DNA from: Escherichia sp. E1V33
GTDB lineage: Bacteria > Pseudomonadota > Gammaproteobacteria > Enterobacterales > Enterobacteriaceae
Reading direction: 5' to 3'
NCBI RefSeq assembly: GCF_004211955.1
Contig: NZ_RHJI01000001.1
Location: forward strand, 62,001 to 126,000
DNA length: 64,000 nt
The notes below the pieces were generated by a model that was given only the letters and a program-made list of their open reading frames with translations, did no database searches and was not told where the DNA came from. Of the stretch, positions 8,974-17,437 are shown piece by piece (the first letter of the stretch is position 1; each line of letters starts with the position of its first letter). A program made the translations under genes and the position numbers.

Positions 8974-9551
8974 GAGCGATCTCTTTTCATCACCTGACGG
9001 CGCACCAGCCATTCACCAGCCATTAATGTTCCCATCAACAAATAAGCAATCATGCCGTTCCAGGCAGTCCATAACGACATATCGCCATGCAGCGCGGTAA
9101 AGAGGGCAATTCCACCGTTAATGATGAAAAAACCGCACCAGATTTGCGTAACGTGGCGGGTATAGCGCACGCCCTTTTCCGGCAGATCTGGCTCCTGCAA
9201 ACGCGCCAGCCGCTCAACAATCGGCATTGCCGACCACAGCGAACCGCCAAAAACCGCCAGCATGACCGCGTTAACCACTACCGGGTAAAACAGCAGTAGC
9301 TGGTGTGTTTTCAACAGAAAGCTGGCGACACACAAGGCGATGCCCACGACAGCGACGATTTGTGTGACGACCTGGAGCGGCCCAGCCTGGCGACGGGTCT
9401 GGCGCAGGCGCAACAAAAGCAGCAACGCCATTAGCGGCAACAACCAGTACAGGCCGTTATGCGCCAAACCAAGCCAAACCACAAACGGCCAGGCGAGCAG
9501 TAATAATCCGGTCAGCAGCTTAATCATCGGTAGCGAGCGAATGCCCGACAT
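8970..9551 (-). CDS. apeG: COG4648-type inner-membrane protein of the APE cluster
   Basis: 193 residues, nearly all hydrophobic, with about five to six predicted membrane helices (for example around residues 9-30, 33-47, 62-80, 86-104 and 135-180). This protein accompanies APE clusters next to the ACPs and ligase but has no established biochemical function; participation in assembly or flipping of the lipid product is conjecture. It starts four bases after the apeF stop and overlaps apeH by four bases. The ribosome site is weak, consistent with coupling to apeF. Confidence 0.75.
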   Translation of the reverse strand: MSGIRSLPMIKLLTGLLLLAWPFVVWLGLAHNGLYWLLPLMALLLLLRLRQTRRQAGPLQVVTQIVAVVGIALCVASFLLKTHQLLLFYPVVVNAVMLAVFGGSLWSAMPIVERLARLQEPDLPEKGVRYTRHVTQIWCGFFIINGGIALFTALHGDMSLWTAWNGMIAYLLMGTLMAGEWLVRRQVMKRDRS

Positions 9552-9555
9552 CAGA

Positions 9556-9807
9556 TCAGGCTTCTTGTAGCAGGCGTTCTACAGCCTCGACCACATCCTG
9601 GACTGTACGCACAGCTTTAAACTCTTCCGGCTTGATTTTCTTACCGGTTTTCTTTTGCAGGTGCACAATCATGTCAACGGCGTCGATGCTGTCCAGTTCC
9701 AGATCTTCGTACAGGCGCGCTTCAGGTTTGATGTCCTGCGGATCGATTTCAAACAGCTTAACCAGCAGGGCTGAGACTTCCTGATAGACGGTTTGTTGTT
9801 CTGTCAT
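9556..9807 (-). CDS. apeF: APE acyl carrier protein 2
   Basis: 83-residue acidic carrier protein. The phosphopantetheine attachment motif is LDSIDAVDM with Ser40. A helix 1 - loop - helix 2 pattern typical of ACPs is evident. The prosthetic group is expected from AcpT, the dedicated transferase encoded next to this locus in O157:H7-like genomes. Eleven bases separate it from apeE. Two ACPs in tandem are standard in APE clusters; which one carries the starter and which the extender cannot be read from sequence alone. Confidence 0.92.
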   Translation of the reverse strand: MTEQQTVYQEVSALLVKLFEIDPQDIKPEARLYEDLELDSIDAVDMIVHLQKKTGKKIKPEEFKAVRTVQDVVEAVERLLQEA

Positions 9808-9818
9808 GATGACTCTCC

Positions 9819-10076
9819 TCAGGCGCGTTGCGCAGCAATGAAAGAGGCCAGAGTGGCGACGGAGAAAAAGTGCTGACGCATCTCTTCGCTTTCCGCAGAG
9901 AGCACGATGCCGTACTCATTTTTTACTGCCAGTCCCAGTTCCAGGGCATCGATAGAGTCCAGCCCTAAACCGTCGCCGAACAGCGGCGCATCGGTCTCGA
10001 TATCATCAGGAGTCAACTCGTCCAGATTGAGGGTGCTGATGATGAGATTTTTAATTTCCAGATAAAGCGCTTGCAT
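9819..10076 (-). CDS. apeE: APE acyl carrier protein 1
   Basis: 85-residue acyl carrier protein with the motif LDSIDALEL; Ser41 is the 4'-phosphopantetheine site. It diverges clearly from ApeF outside the motif, so the two are probably not interchangeable. An AGGAAT ribosome site precedes the ATG. The gene overlaps the apeD 3' end by 26 bases. In the pathway it holds the growing polyene chain for the ketosynthase, reductase and dehydratases. Confidence 0.92.
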   Translation of the reverse strand: MQALYLEIKNLIISTLNLDELTPDDIETDAPLFGDGLGLDSIDALELGLAVKNEYGIVLSAESEEMRQHFFSVATLASFIAAQRA

Positions 10077-10872
10077 TATTTATTCCTGAGAGAGGTAAAC
10101 AACCTTGTTGTAATTGAAGCAAAAGATGCCGGTTTAGCTGCCTTGCTGCCAGCGCCGGTTCTTGTGAAGTTGCATCGTAAAATTCTTGAATTTCTACCCG
10201 CCCACGGACTTCAACCGTAAAAAACGGTCGGGCAGGTGGAACGTCATACCATTTACTTTGTTTATCCAGCAGATGCTCGCTACAGCCGATCGTTACGATG
10301 CGCATATCGCTGGCGCAGCGCACGGCAATATTCGCCGCACCGCGCTGTAACGTCATTTTTTCACCAGGCTTCGTCCGCGTGCCTTCGGGGAAAATCAGGA
10401 TAGTGTCACCCTGTGCCAGTCGCTGTTGGCAGCGGGGTAACAGGGTTTCAGCTTCGCTGTTGATTAAATAATCTGCCGCCCGCACGACGCCACCAAGAAA
10501 AGGATTTTTTAACAGCGCGCTTTTCACCAGGCAGTCAGTTTCTGGCATGACTGACGCCAGCAGTACGTAATCGATCAGCGTGGGATGATTAGCTACGACG
10601 AGGCAACCCCGTTCCTGACGTAAAATTTCAGCCCCATCAATCCGATAATCCAGCACGCCAAGCCCTTTTGCGACTGTTAAAAACAGGCGAAAACTGGCGG
10701 CAATGCTGCGGCGCGCCAAACGACGGCGGCGGGAAGTATTCCACACCAACACTAACAATACGTTAAACCACACCACAGAGAGCAATAGTCCGCCGAGGCC
10801 AAACAGGGCAAAACACAACCCGGTCATAACCAGTCGCCATGCCCATTCCAGGCGCGACATCAGCTTACTCAT
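10051..10872 (-). CDS. apeD: 1-acylglycerol-phosphate-acyltransferase-like enzyme
   Basis: About 273 residues from the ATG at 10872, which overlaps the apeC stop (ATGA) and has GGAG seven bases before it; an ATG six codons upstream is possible. A membrane helix occupies about residues 12-45. The PlsC-type acyltransferase motifs are present: NHPTLID at 95-101 (catalytic His96, Asp101) and FPEGTR at 161-166. It likely transfers an acyl or aryl polyene group to a lipid acceptor. With ApeJ it gives the cluster two membrane acyltransferase functions. Confidence 0.85.
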   Translation of the reverse strand: MSKLMSRLEWAWRLVMTGLCFALFGLGGLLLSVVWFNVLLVLVWNTSRRRRLARRSIAASFRLFLTVAKGLGVLDYRIDGAEILRQERGCLVVANHPTLIDYVLLASVMPETDCLVKSALLKNPFLGGVVRAADYLINSEAETLLPRCQQRLAQGDTILIFPEGTRTKPGEKMTLQRGAANIAVRCASDMRIVTIGCSEHLLDKQSKWYDVPPARPFFTVEVRGRVEIQEFYDATSQEPALAARQLNRHLLLQLQQGCLPLSGINNASALSGN

Positions 10873-11591
10873 CTGCGGCTCCAGCGCCATTGCACGCGCT
10901 CGCCAGGCAGTGAAAAAGCATCTGCATTTTGTAAATAGTGCTGTAAAAACAACATGCTTTGCGGCAGTGATGTTTCATCTCCTGCGATGGCTGGCTGCGT
11001 TTCACACTGCCACTTATCTCCCGCTTCAATCACCAGCGCGACAGCATATGGCCAGGTCGGCATTTCTGCTGGGAGCTGCGGGTGATAAAACTCAGGCAGA
11101 AAACCATCGAAGTCGACCATCAACACGCGCTGGTATCCCGCCTGTAACAGACTAAGCACTTCACACAAACCTTGTTGAAAAGTGTCGCGACCAGCTGAAA
11201 GCGATGATGAAACGATCGGCTGTTTGGCCGCAATGGTCAGGTTACCCACGGAAGAGTTGTGTACGGAGAGCGCGAAGTCCGTCGGAGAGAGCGCCTGTTC
11301 GGTTGCCAGTGCATGAACTATGCGGTAATTGCGTTCCAGTTCGCCATGACGACTGGTATACAAAACGGCCTCTGGCTGATGGCGGCGCAGCATTGCCAGA
11401 CCGCACTCCACGGCCAGTTTGCTGCCAGAACTGAGACGGCGGGCGGTCATCATTGGCAATTCGCTTAATTTTGCCAACGGTGCAGCAGGGTCAACCGCCC
11501 ACGGCTGGCGCGACCATGCTTGCCATTGCTGGGCTTCGCTAAGTCCAGGCGCCAGTGCCTTCCAGTCGGTAATATTTAATGTAAATTTCAT
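10869..11591 (-). CDS. apeC: Ketosynthase-like chain-length-factor partner
   Basis: 240 residues from the ATG at 11591; upstream in-frame codons include only a TTG. It matches the N-terminal ketosynthase-like family (SVHNSSVGNLTIA at about 109-121) but is far shorter than a full condensing enzyme. Where a ketosynthase has the TACSSS nucleophile elbow this protein reads VSSSLSAGRD (127-135), so the active cysteine is missing. This fits its description in APE systems as the non-catalytic partner of ApeO, in the manner of polyketide chain-length factors. It overlaps apeD by four bases. Confidence 0.83.
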   Translation of the reverse strand: MKFTLNITDWKALAPGLSEAQQWQAWSRQPWAVDPAAPLAKLSELPMMTARRLSSGSKLAVECGLAMLRRHQPEAVLYTSRHGELERNYRIVHALATEQALSPTDFALSVHNSSVGNLTIAAKQPIVSSSLSAGRDTFQQGLCEVLSLLQAGYQRVLMVDFDGFLPEFYHPQLPAEMPTWPYAVALVIEAGDKWQCETQPAIAGDETSLPQSMLFLQHYLQNADAFSLPGERVQWRWSRR

Positions 11592-11631
11592 CAACGCGCG
11601 CCCGCGGTAAACCAAAATTATTAAGTGACGA

Positions 11632-12690
11632 TTATTTCTTTTGGCATATCAATAATGTATGCCCAACGCCTAAATTATCGTGGCGCTCTGCTACCTGAAA
11701 TCCTGCTTTATTCAGATAGTCGTAAAATTTCTCTGCGCTATAGAAACGGCTGTTACCGTTTGCCATGCAGGTGAAATAAAGTGAGGAGGCATTCAGGCTA
11801 AACGATGCCGCTTCAAACCGCTGCGCATCCCAGAACAACTCCATAATGCAGAGTTTTGCGCCGGGCTTCATTACGCTGGCAACTTTGCTGAGTATGCTAA
11901 TTATTTGTTCGGGTGAAAAACAGTCTAAAAATTGACTCATCCACCAGATATCAGCCTCGCCCGGCAACGGCGCATCGCTTAGCATATCCACAGCATGGAA
12001 ATCTATACGATCAGAAAAGCCTGCATTCGCGATATTTTCTTTGGCGAGCACAATTTGTTGTGGCAGATCTAATAACGTAACGGTGATGTTTTCGTTGTAT
12101 TTACAGCAGCGCAAAGCCCACTTACCGGTATTGCCGCCTACATCGTACAAGGTTGTGGGGTTGTTGGCGAATACATAAGGCAGTGCGGCGTTAAATGCGC
12201 CATCTGAATAGTAATGATCAAACGCGAACCAGCTTTCACGGGCGGCGTCAGGTAATTGTGAAAGTGCCGGATATATCGTCGGCCAGTCGCCAAATACTTT
12301 TAACCCGGAAGGTTTGCCTTCATTGAGTGAATCGGCGAGGAAGAATAGCCCCTGATAACAGACATCCTGGGTGAAATCCATATTCACGCGCGTCATGGTG
12401 TCATGCAGGAGGTAATGACCGATTTTCGCCAGGTAATAAATTCCCTCTTTGCAGGTAATAATTCGCCCGCTTAAGCCCATATCTAACAGGACGCTGGCAG
12501 CATATTCGTTGATATGACTATTTTCGGTGATATCAGCCAGCGTTGCGCCATGTTTGCCTTGCCGATCCAGATAAGAAAGCACACCCGCATTCCGCAGGCA
12601 GAGAGCTGTTTGAAAAAGCATAGGGGCAAAGGCAATGCGTTGAGCTTCGGTAATCGCATCCAGTGCGCTAAGAGAATCCTGTTCGTACAT
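11632..12690 (-). CDS. apeB: SAM-dependent O-methyltransferase-like protein
   Basis: About 352 residues from the ATG at 12690; a GTG at 12699 is the alternative start and neither has a perfect ribosome site. The N-terminal half is a helical dimerisation-type region, the C-terminal half a Rossmann methyltransferase with SAM motif I DVGGNTG at 183-189 and an acidic motif DLPQ further on. The layout resembles plant/polyketide O-methyltransferases. It probably methylates the aryl head group of the polyene. This gene and apeA look more A+T-rich than the rest of the cluster. Confidence 0.83.
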   Translation of the reverse strand: MYEQDSLSALDAITEAQRIAFAPMLFQTALCLRNAGVLSYLDRQGKHGATLADITENSHINEYAASVLLDMGLSGRIITCKEGIYYLAKIGHYLLHDTMTRVNMDFTQDVCYQGLFFLADSLNEGKPSGLKVFGDWPTIYPALSQLPDAARESWFAFDHYYSDGAFNAALPYVFANNPTTLYDVGGNTGKWALRCCKYNENITVTLLDLPQQIVLAKENIANAGFSDRIDFHAVDMLSDAPLPGEADIWWMSQFLDCFSPEQIISILSKVASVMKPGAKLCIMELFWDAQRFEAASFSLNASSLYFTCMANGNSRFYSAEKFYDYLNKAGFQVAERHDNLGVGHTLLICQKK

Positions 12691-12758
12691 GTTGGGCACA
12701 ACCTGTTAAGAGGGAATTAAATTATTATCGGACCGAAGCGGCCCGACTTTAGGGGAAA

Positions 12759-13148
12759 TTACAAATCTGCGCCAGCCGACAAATTCAGTTGAATATCTTT
12801 GTCGAGATTGCGGACCCAGCGATTATAGTTTTTATGAATTTGTCCGCCTGATGCTTGCAGGTTCTGACTATTTTCATAATTGATATCGTAGCTGGATGCC
12901 GTGTAGTTAATGCGAATTTCTGCTGAATGATCGCGTGATTGTTGACGTGCTTTAATTACGCCTTGTCCGGCTTCGGACATAATCCATTTGCGTTCAACGC
13001 CAGCTTTCAGAATCGCTTTTTTAACTTGATCCTGGGTATGACCGGCGCTGACGGTTGAGTGAACTTGATCAATTGGCGCAGTACGCGCACAACCCGCTAA
13101 AGCGCCCACAACAGCAATAGCAGCAAACCATTTCATGTAGTGTTTCAT
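12759..13148 (-). CDS. apeA: Small lipoprotein at the head of the APE operon
   Basis: 129-residue lipoprotein: signal segment with lipobox LAGC, lipidation at Cys20. The mature part has a basic, beta-rich domain with no motif I recognise. As the first gene of the operon it fits the position of ApeA in the A-to-R naming of the E. coli APE cluster. Function unknown; a periplasmic role with ApeL, ApeM and ApeN is possible. A GGGG stretch lies a few bases before the ATG. Name given by position, so less certain than for the enzymes. Confidence 0.7.
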   Translation of the reverse strand: MKHYMKWFAAIAVVGALAGCARTAPIDQVHSTVSAGHTQDQVKKAILKAGVERKWIMSEAGQGVIKARQQSRDHSAEIRINYTASSYDINYENSQNLQASGGQIHKNYNRWVRNLDKDIQLNLSAGADL

Positions 13149-13531
13149 TAGAACCCCATTAAGGTATTGTTTTTACGAGTAAAGCAGGATTTAACTGTAA
13201 TTGCTGGTATCACTCTTCTTTATTTAGCGAAAAATTTACTTATGAGATAAGTCAGTAAGTGCATATCAGAACAAAAAACATTTTGAGATGACTAACTTAC
13301 TGCCAGCGGGGACCAACTATAAGTGAGTGAGAAAAATGAGGCAATAAAAATAACACAATGTAATCAGTGCATTCTCTGGGATAGAAATTTAATAGTTATT
13401 CCGTGTTTATATATATTTGACTTAGGGAGTGGTTTTTATAAATTAATTTTATGAATAATATTTCATCATTTTCTCAAATCAAATGGCCACCGTTAGATAA
13501 ACGGTGACCATTGCCTGATAAGGAGGCGCTA
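13149..13531. promoter_or_regulatory. A+T-rich leader/promoter region of the APE operon
   Basis: 383 bases without a gene between yhhT and apeA. The stretch is markedly A+T-rich compared with its neighbours, as expected for H-NS-silenced acquired DNA. It contains inverted elements that could be operators: ACTTAT and ATAAGT arms three bases apart at 13238-13252, immediately followed by CAGTAAGT (13253-13260), whose complement ACTTACTG recurs at 13295-13302. The operon promoter must lie here on the minus strand, but I cannot name a convincing -35/-10 pair. Confidence 0.5.
13482..13512 (-). terminator. Stem-loop after yhhT
   Basis: A 13-base stem with one mismatch (AATGGCCACCGTT against AACGGTGACCATT) around a five-base loop, 20 bases past the yhhT stop. 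The downstream T-content on the minus strand is modest (ATTTGATTTGAG), so it may be a weak terminator or a 3'-end stabiliser. It would limit read-through from yhhT into the APE operon. Confidence 0.5.
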
Positions 13532-14581
13532 TTATCCCGGTAACCGACTTTTCGGTCTGCCTGGTCCCAATAAAATCGCCAGTTTGCTACCGCCTTTCGT
13601 GGTTTCCATCCAGATTTTACAGACGCTGGTTAATGGCACCGAGAGTAGCATTCCTACCGGACCGAGCAGCCATCCCCAAACTAACAACGAAAGAAATACC
13701 ACCAGCGTGGACATCCCCAGGCGATGGCCCATCATCCGTGGTTCTAAAATATTGCCGATGACCATATGGACAACTAAAAACAGCGCACCGACCAGAATAC
13801 ATTCGTAAACGCCATTAAACAGCAACACCTGGATCATTGGCGGCACGGCGGAGATCACCGCGCCGATATTGGGGACGTAGTTGAGTAAAAACGCCAGCAC
13901 TGCCCACATTAGCGCAAACTGTACGCCCATCAGCGCCAGCCCCAGCCAGACGATAACGCCCGTCCATAAACTTAGCAGCGTTTTTAATGCCAGATAGTGC
14001 GAAACGCCTTTTAATGCGCGGTGTAATCCGGCGATATGAATCTGTGGGTTATTCAACGCAAAGCGCATTTTGTAAGGGACGTGGCGTACTTCAAACAGCA
14101 TAAAAACAACGGTCATCACCAGCAGAAGTACGCTCGCCATTGCCCCGGAAAGCCCGGTCATTAATGCGGTGGTGAAGGTAACCACTTTTTCTGAATCCAT
14201 CCGCTGCAGCATTCGTTCCGGCGACATATGCAAATTAAGAAAAGGCAGCATTTCCTGCAATTTAAAAAGCTTGCGCGTTAGCTCCTTATTAAACTTCGGC
14301 AGCATAGAGATGAATTCGTTAAATGATGCCGCCAGCACACCGACCAGCGCAGTAAGCGCAATCAGCATCACTACGACCACAATCGTAATGGCAACGGGAC
14401 GCTGAACTCCGCGACGAATAAACCAGGTGACCAGTGGGTTGAGGACGATGGCAAAAAACAGCGCCAGTAACAATTGAACAATGATATCTGCCGCTGCGTG
14501 AATCCCCGCAAGGATCACTACCAGTGAAGCCAGCTTGAGTAGAATATGCATGCCCGTTTTATCGGGTTGAGGGGTTTCCAT
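13532..14581 (-). CDS. yhhT: AI-2E-family membrane transporter YhhT
   Basis: 349 residues from the ATG at 14581, preceded by AAGGAAG; a longer reading frame exists upstream but lacks a ribosome site and exceeds the known length. About seven to eight hydrophobic helices, with the long hydrophilic segment after the first pair typical of the AI-2E/PerM transporter family. Substrate unknown. It is divergent from yhhS with 131 bases between. In E. coli K-12 acpT and the nik genes lie beyond it; here the APE cluster does. Confidence 0.9.
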   Translation of the reverse strand: METPQPDKTGMHILLKLASLVVILAGIHAAADIIVQLLLALFFAIVLNPLVTWFIRRGVQRPVAITIVVVVMLIALTALVGVLAASFNEFISMLPKFNKELTRKLFKLQEMLPFLNLHMSPERMLQRMDSEKVVTFTTALMTGLSGAMASVLLLVMTVVFMLFEVRHVPYKMRFALNNPQIHIAGLHRALKGVSHYLALKTLLSLWTGVIVWLGLALMGVQFALMWAVLAFLLNYVPNIGAVISAVPPMIQVLLFNGVYECILVGALFLVVHMVIGNILEPRMMGHRLGMSTLVVFLSLLVWGWLLGPVGMLLSVPLTSVCKIWMETTKGGSKLAILLGPGRPKSRLPG

Positions 14582-14712
14582 TGGGGCTTCCTTGTGACTT
14601 TTTGTATTAAGTGTAGCGGGAGTCACGCCAGCAATATTCTGATTTTTCCTGCTGATTTTCACGCCACCACGTGGTAAAAATGAAACACTGTTGTAAAAAT
14701 GTGGTGATCCTC

Positions 14713-15930
14713 ATGCCCGTACCCGTTGCCGAACCGGCGCTTAACGGATTGCGCCTGAATTTGCGCATTGTCTCCATTGTCATGTTTAACTTTGCCAGCT
14801 ATCTGACCATTGGGTTACCGCTCGCTGTGCTGCCGGGCTATGTCCATGATGTGATGGGCTTTAGCGCCTTCTGGGCAGGGTTAGTTATCAGTCTGCAATA
14901 TTTCGCCACCTTGCTGAGCCGCCCTCATGCCGGACGTTATGCCGATTTACTGGGGCCCAAAAAGATTGTCGTCTTCGGTTTGTGCGGCTGCTTTTTGAGC
15001 GGCCTGGGGTATCTGAGTGCTGGGTTAACCGCCAGTCTGCCAATTATCAGCCTGTTATTACTTTGCCTGGGACGCGTCATCCTTGGGATTGGGCAAAGTT
15101 TTGCCGGAACGGGATCGACCCTGTGGGGCGTTGGCGTGGTTGGCTCGCTGCATATCGGACGGGTGATTTCGTGGAACGGTATTGTCACTTATGGGGCGAT
15201 GGCGATGGGTGCGCCGTTAGGTGTCGTGTTTTATCACTGGGGCGGCTTGCAGGCGTTAGCGTTAATCATCATGGGCGTGGCGCTGGTGGCAATTTTGTTG
15301 GCTATACCGCGTCCAACGGTGAAAGCCAGCAAAGGCAAACCGCTGCCGTTTCGCGCGGTGCTCGGGCGTGTCTGGTTATACGGCATGGCGCTGGCGTTGG
15401 CTTCTGCCGGATTTGGCGTTATCGCCACCTTTATCACGCTGTTTTATGACGCTAAAGGTTGGGACGGTGCGGCTTTTGCGCTGACGCTGTTTAGCTGTGC
15501 GTTTGTCGGAACGCGATTGTTATTCCCTAACGGCATAAATCGTATCGGCGGCTTAAATGTGGCGATGCTCTGCTTTAGCGTTGAGATTATCGGCCTGCTA
15601 CTGGTTGGCGTGGCGACTATGCCGTGGATGGCGAAAATCGGCGTCTTACTGGCGGGGGCAGGGTTTTCGCTGGTGTTCCCGGCATTGGGCGTAGTGGCGG
15701 TAAAAGCGGTTCCGCAGCAAAATCAGGGGGCGGCGCTGGCAACCTACACCGTATTTATGGATTTATCGCTGGGCGTGACCGGACCACTGGCAGGGCTGGT
15801 GATGAGTTGGGCGGGCGTACCGGTGATTTATCTGGCGGCGGCGGGACTGGTAGCAATCGCGTTATTGCTGACCTGGCGGTTAAAAAAACGGCCTCCGGTG
15901 GAAGCACCTGAGGCCGTCTCGTCATCTTAA
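14713..15930 (+). CDS. yhhS: Major facilitator superfamily transporter YhhS
   Basis: 405 residues from the ATG at 14713, the length of the E. coli protein; an extension upstream lacks a ribosome site. Twelve hydrophobic helices are seen, with the MFS inter-helix signature GRYADLLGPKK after helix 2. It is a putative exporter; I recall only weak phenotypic data for it. The gene converges on dcrB with two bases between stop codons, and its last 50 bases double as the dcrB terminator on the other strand. Confidence 0.92.
   Translation: MPVPVAEPALNGLRLNLRIVSIVMFNFASYLTIGLPLAVLPGYVHDVMGFSAFWAGLVISLQYFATLLSRPHAGRYADLLGPKKIVVFGLCGCFLSGLGYLSAGLTASLPIISLLLLCLGRVILGIGQSFAGTGSTLWGVGVVGSLHIGRVISWNGIVTYGAMAMGAPLGVVFYHWGGLQALALIIMGVALVAILLAIPRPTVKASKGKPLPFRAVLGRVWLYGMALALASAGFGVIATFITLFYDAKGWDGAAFALTLFSCAFVGTRLLFPNGINRIGGLNVAMLCFSVEIIGLLLVGVATMPWMAKIGVLLAGAGFSLVFPALGVVAVKAVPQQNQGAALATYTVFMDLSLGVTGPLAGLVMSWAGVPVIYLAAAGLVAIALLLTWRLKKRPPVEAPEAVSSS
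15882..15917 (-). terminator. Rho-independent terminator of dcrB inside the yhhS coding end
   Basis: On the minus strand ACGGCCTC and GAGGCCGT form a perfect stem, extended by AGGTG/CACC, followed directly by seven T residues. It begins 16 bases after the dcrB stop. All of it lies within the last codons of yhhS, so the two convergent genes share the DNA. Confidence 0.85.
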
Positions 15931-15932
15931 AA

Positions 15933-16490
15933 TCACTGAATAACCAGCGTATTAATGATGTTTTCTGCGGTGGTCTGCGCTTTTTGCTGATCGTCAGCAG
16001 GCAGTGTGATTTGCATCGTCAGCAGTTGGTTGCCCACGTTACCCAGAATGACGGAAGAGTACGCCGTCTGGCCTTTCGCAGAGATAACGCTGTCTAACTG
16101 CTGCATTTTGTGACCTTTCAGCTCAATGGCTTTATTGGTTACCACTTGCAGCTGTGGATCGCGGCTACGTTGCTGATCTTCCAGACGCTTCGCCAGCACA
16201 GCCAGGTCTTCTTTCGGATCATCGCCCATGATGACGATGACTGCTTTCTGCCCGGTGGCGTCGGACCAGACGTGCATGTTATTGGCCTGTGTCCCCAGCT
16301 TACCGCTCTGGTCGGTCATATCCGCTGGCAGCGAGAAGCTTAACTTGCCATCAAGCAGGTTGACGGTATTCACGGTAGCGTTACTTTCCGCGACTGTACC
16401 TTCCGCTGTAGCGTTAGTGTCTTTATCATCACAGGCCGCAAGCCCCATAACCAGCAGGCCAATTCCGACATATTTAACCAGATTGCGCAT
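15933..16490 (-). CDS. dcrB: Inner-membrane lipoprotein DcrB
   Basis: 185 residues from the ATG at 16490, seven bases after GGAAG; the longer frame upstream is not expected to be translated. The signal ends in the lipobox LAAC (Cys19). E. coli DcrB is known from its requirement for infection by phages C1 and C6 and as a lipoprotein affecting envelope lipoprotein maturation. The mature domain is a soluble beta-rich fold. It follows yhhQ on the same strand after 72 bases and terminates in the hairpin inside yhhS. Confidence 0.93.
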   Translation of the reverse strand: MRNLVKYVGIGLLVMGLAACDDKDTNATAEGTVAESNATVNTVNLLDGKLSFSLPADMTDQSGKLGTQANNMHVWSDATGQKAVIVIMGDDPKEDLAVLAKRLEDQQRSRDPQLQVVTNKAIELKGHKMQQLDSVISAKGQTAYSSVILGNVGNQLLTMQITLPADDQQKAQTTAENIINTLVIQ

Positions 16491-16562
16491 TGACATCTTC
16501 CTTTTGATAAACGGCCATAACGGCTCATTCATCCATCTTATCACAACTCCGATAACGAACCT

Positions 16563-17228
16563 TTAACTCGCCTGCAAAGCGTTGATTTCAGATTTATCTG
16601 CCAGTCTTTTCAATAACATATTGAGTAATACGCCATACATTGGCAGGAAGAAAACGATACTGATTAACACTTTGAAACAGTAATCAACCAGCGCGATTTC
16701 CATCCAGTGTTCGGCCATAAAGGCATCCGGACTGCGCCAGAACGCAATGAAGAAGAAGGCCAGCGTGTCACTGACGTTACCGAACAGTGTGGAAGCCGTC
16801 GGTGCCAGCCACCAGCGGCGATTCTGGCGCAGGCGGTTAAAAACGTGCACGTCGAGGATCTGTCCCAGCGCGTAGGCCATGAAACTGGCGGTGGCAATAC
16901 GGGCGACAAACAGGTTGAAGTGGGCGAGAGCGCCGAATCCCTGCCAGGAACCCATATAGAATAGCGACGAGATGACGTAGGAGATCAGCAACGCAGGGAT
17001 CATCACCGCGAAGATAATACGACGAGCCAGCGGTGCGCCAAAAATACGCACGGTCAGGTCGGTAGCAAGAAAAATAAATGGAAAGCTAAACGCGCCCCAG
17101 GTGGTATGAAAACCAAAAATGGAGACGGGAAGCTGAACCAGATAGTTACTGGAGGTGATCACCAGTAGATGAAATAACGATAACCAGAACAACGCCTTAT
17201 AGCGTTGAGTTTGCGAGAAAACGTTCAT
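16563..17228 (-). CDS. yhhQ: Queuosine precursor transporter YhhQ
   Basis: 221-residue inner-membrane protein of the YhhQ/ECF-like family, about six helices, full length. E. coli YhhQ imports the queuine precursors preQ0 and preQ1 for tRNA modification. The sequence is near identical to the K-12 protein as I remember it. Divergent from tusA with about 210 bases between; a short hairpin (17250-17270) lies just upstream of the start in the leader, without a recognisable riboswitch fold. Confidence 0.95.
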   Translation of the reverse strand: MNVFSQTQRYKALFWLSLFHLLVITSSNYLVQLPVSIFGFHTTWGAFSFPFIFLATDLTVRIFGAPLARRIIFAVMIPALLISYVISSLFYMGSWQGFGALAHFNLFVARIATASFMAYALGQILDVHVFNRLRQNRRWWLAPTASTLFGNVSDTLAFFFIAFWRSPDAFMAEHWMEIALVDYCFKVLISIVFFLPMYGVLLNMLLKRLADKSEINALQAS

Positions 17229-17437
17229 ATTGTACCTTTTTGATTAACCATTGGGGTGAGGGAACCCAATACGTGCGACACGCTATTTTATACGTGCTTA
17301 CCCTTTTTTCGAGCCGCCGCATGATACTGCTTTACGTTGACAATGCAATGGTTAATTTTCACGCAATCGTTAACCTGGTTTGCTTACGGACTCACAGGGC
17401 GTAAACTAGCGCCGTTTTTTTATGTGATGAGAAGAAA

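Noticed and set aside
10869-11591. apeC as a frameshifted remnant of a full ketosynthase
   Set aside because: The frame is intact, its ends are coupled to apeD, and short cysteine-less ApeC proteins are normal in APE clusters.
17250-17270. Hairpin ATTGGG/CCCAAT in the yhhQ leader as a preQ1 riboswitch
   Set aside because: YhhQ imports preQ1, but none of the known preQ1 aptamer features (A-rich tail pseudoknot, conserved loop) is present; the stem is only six pairs.
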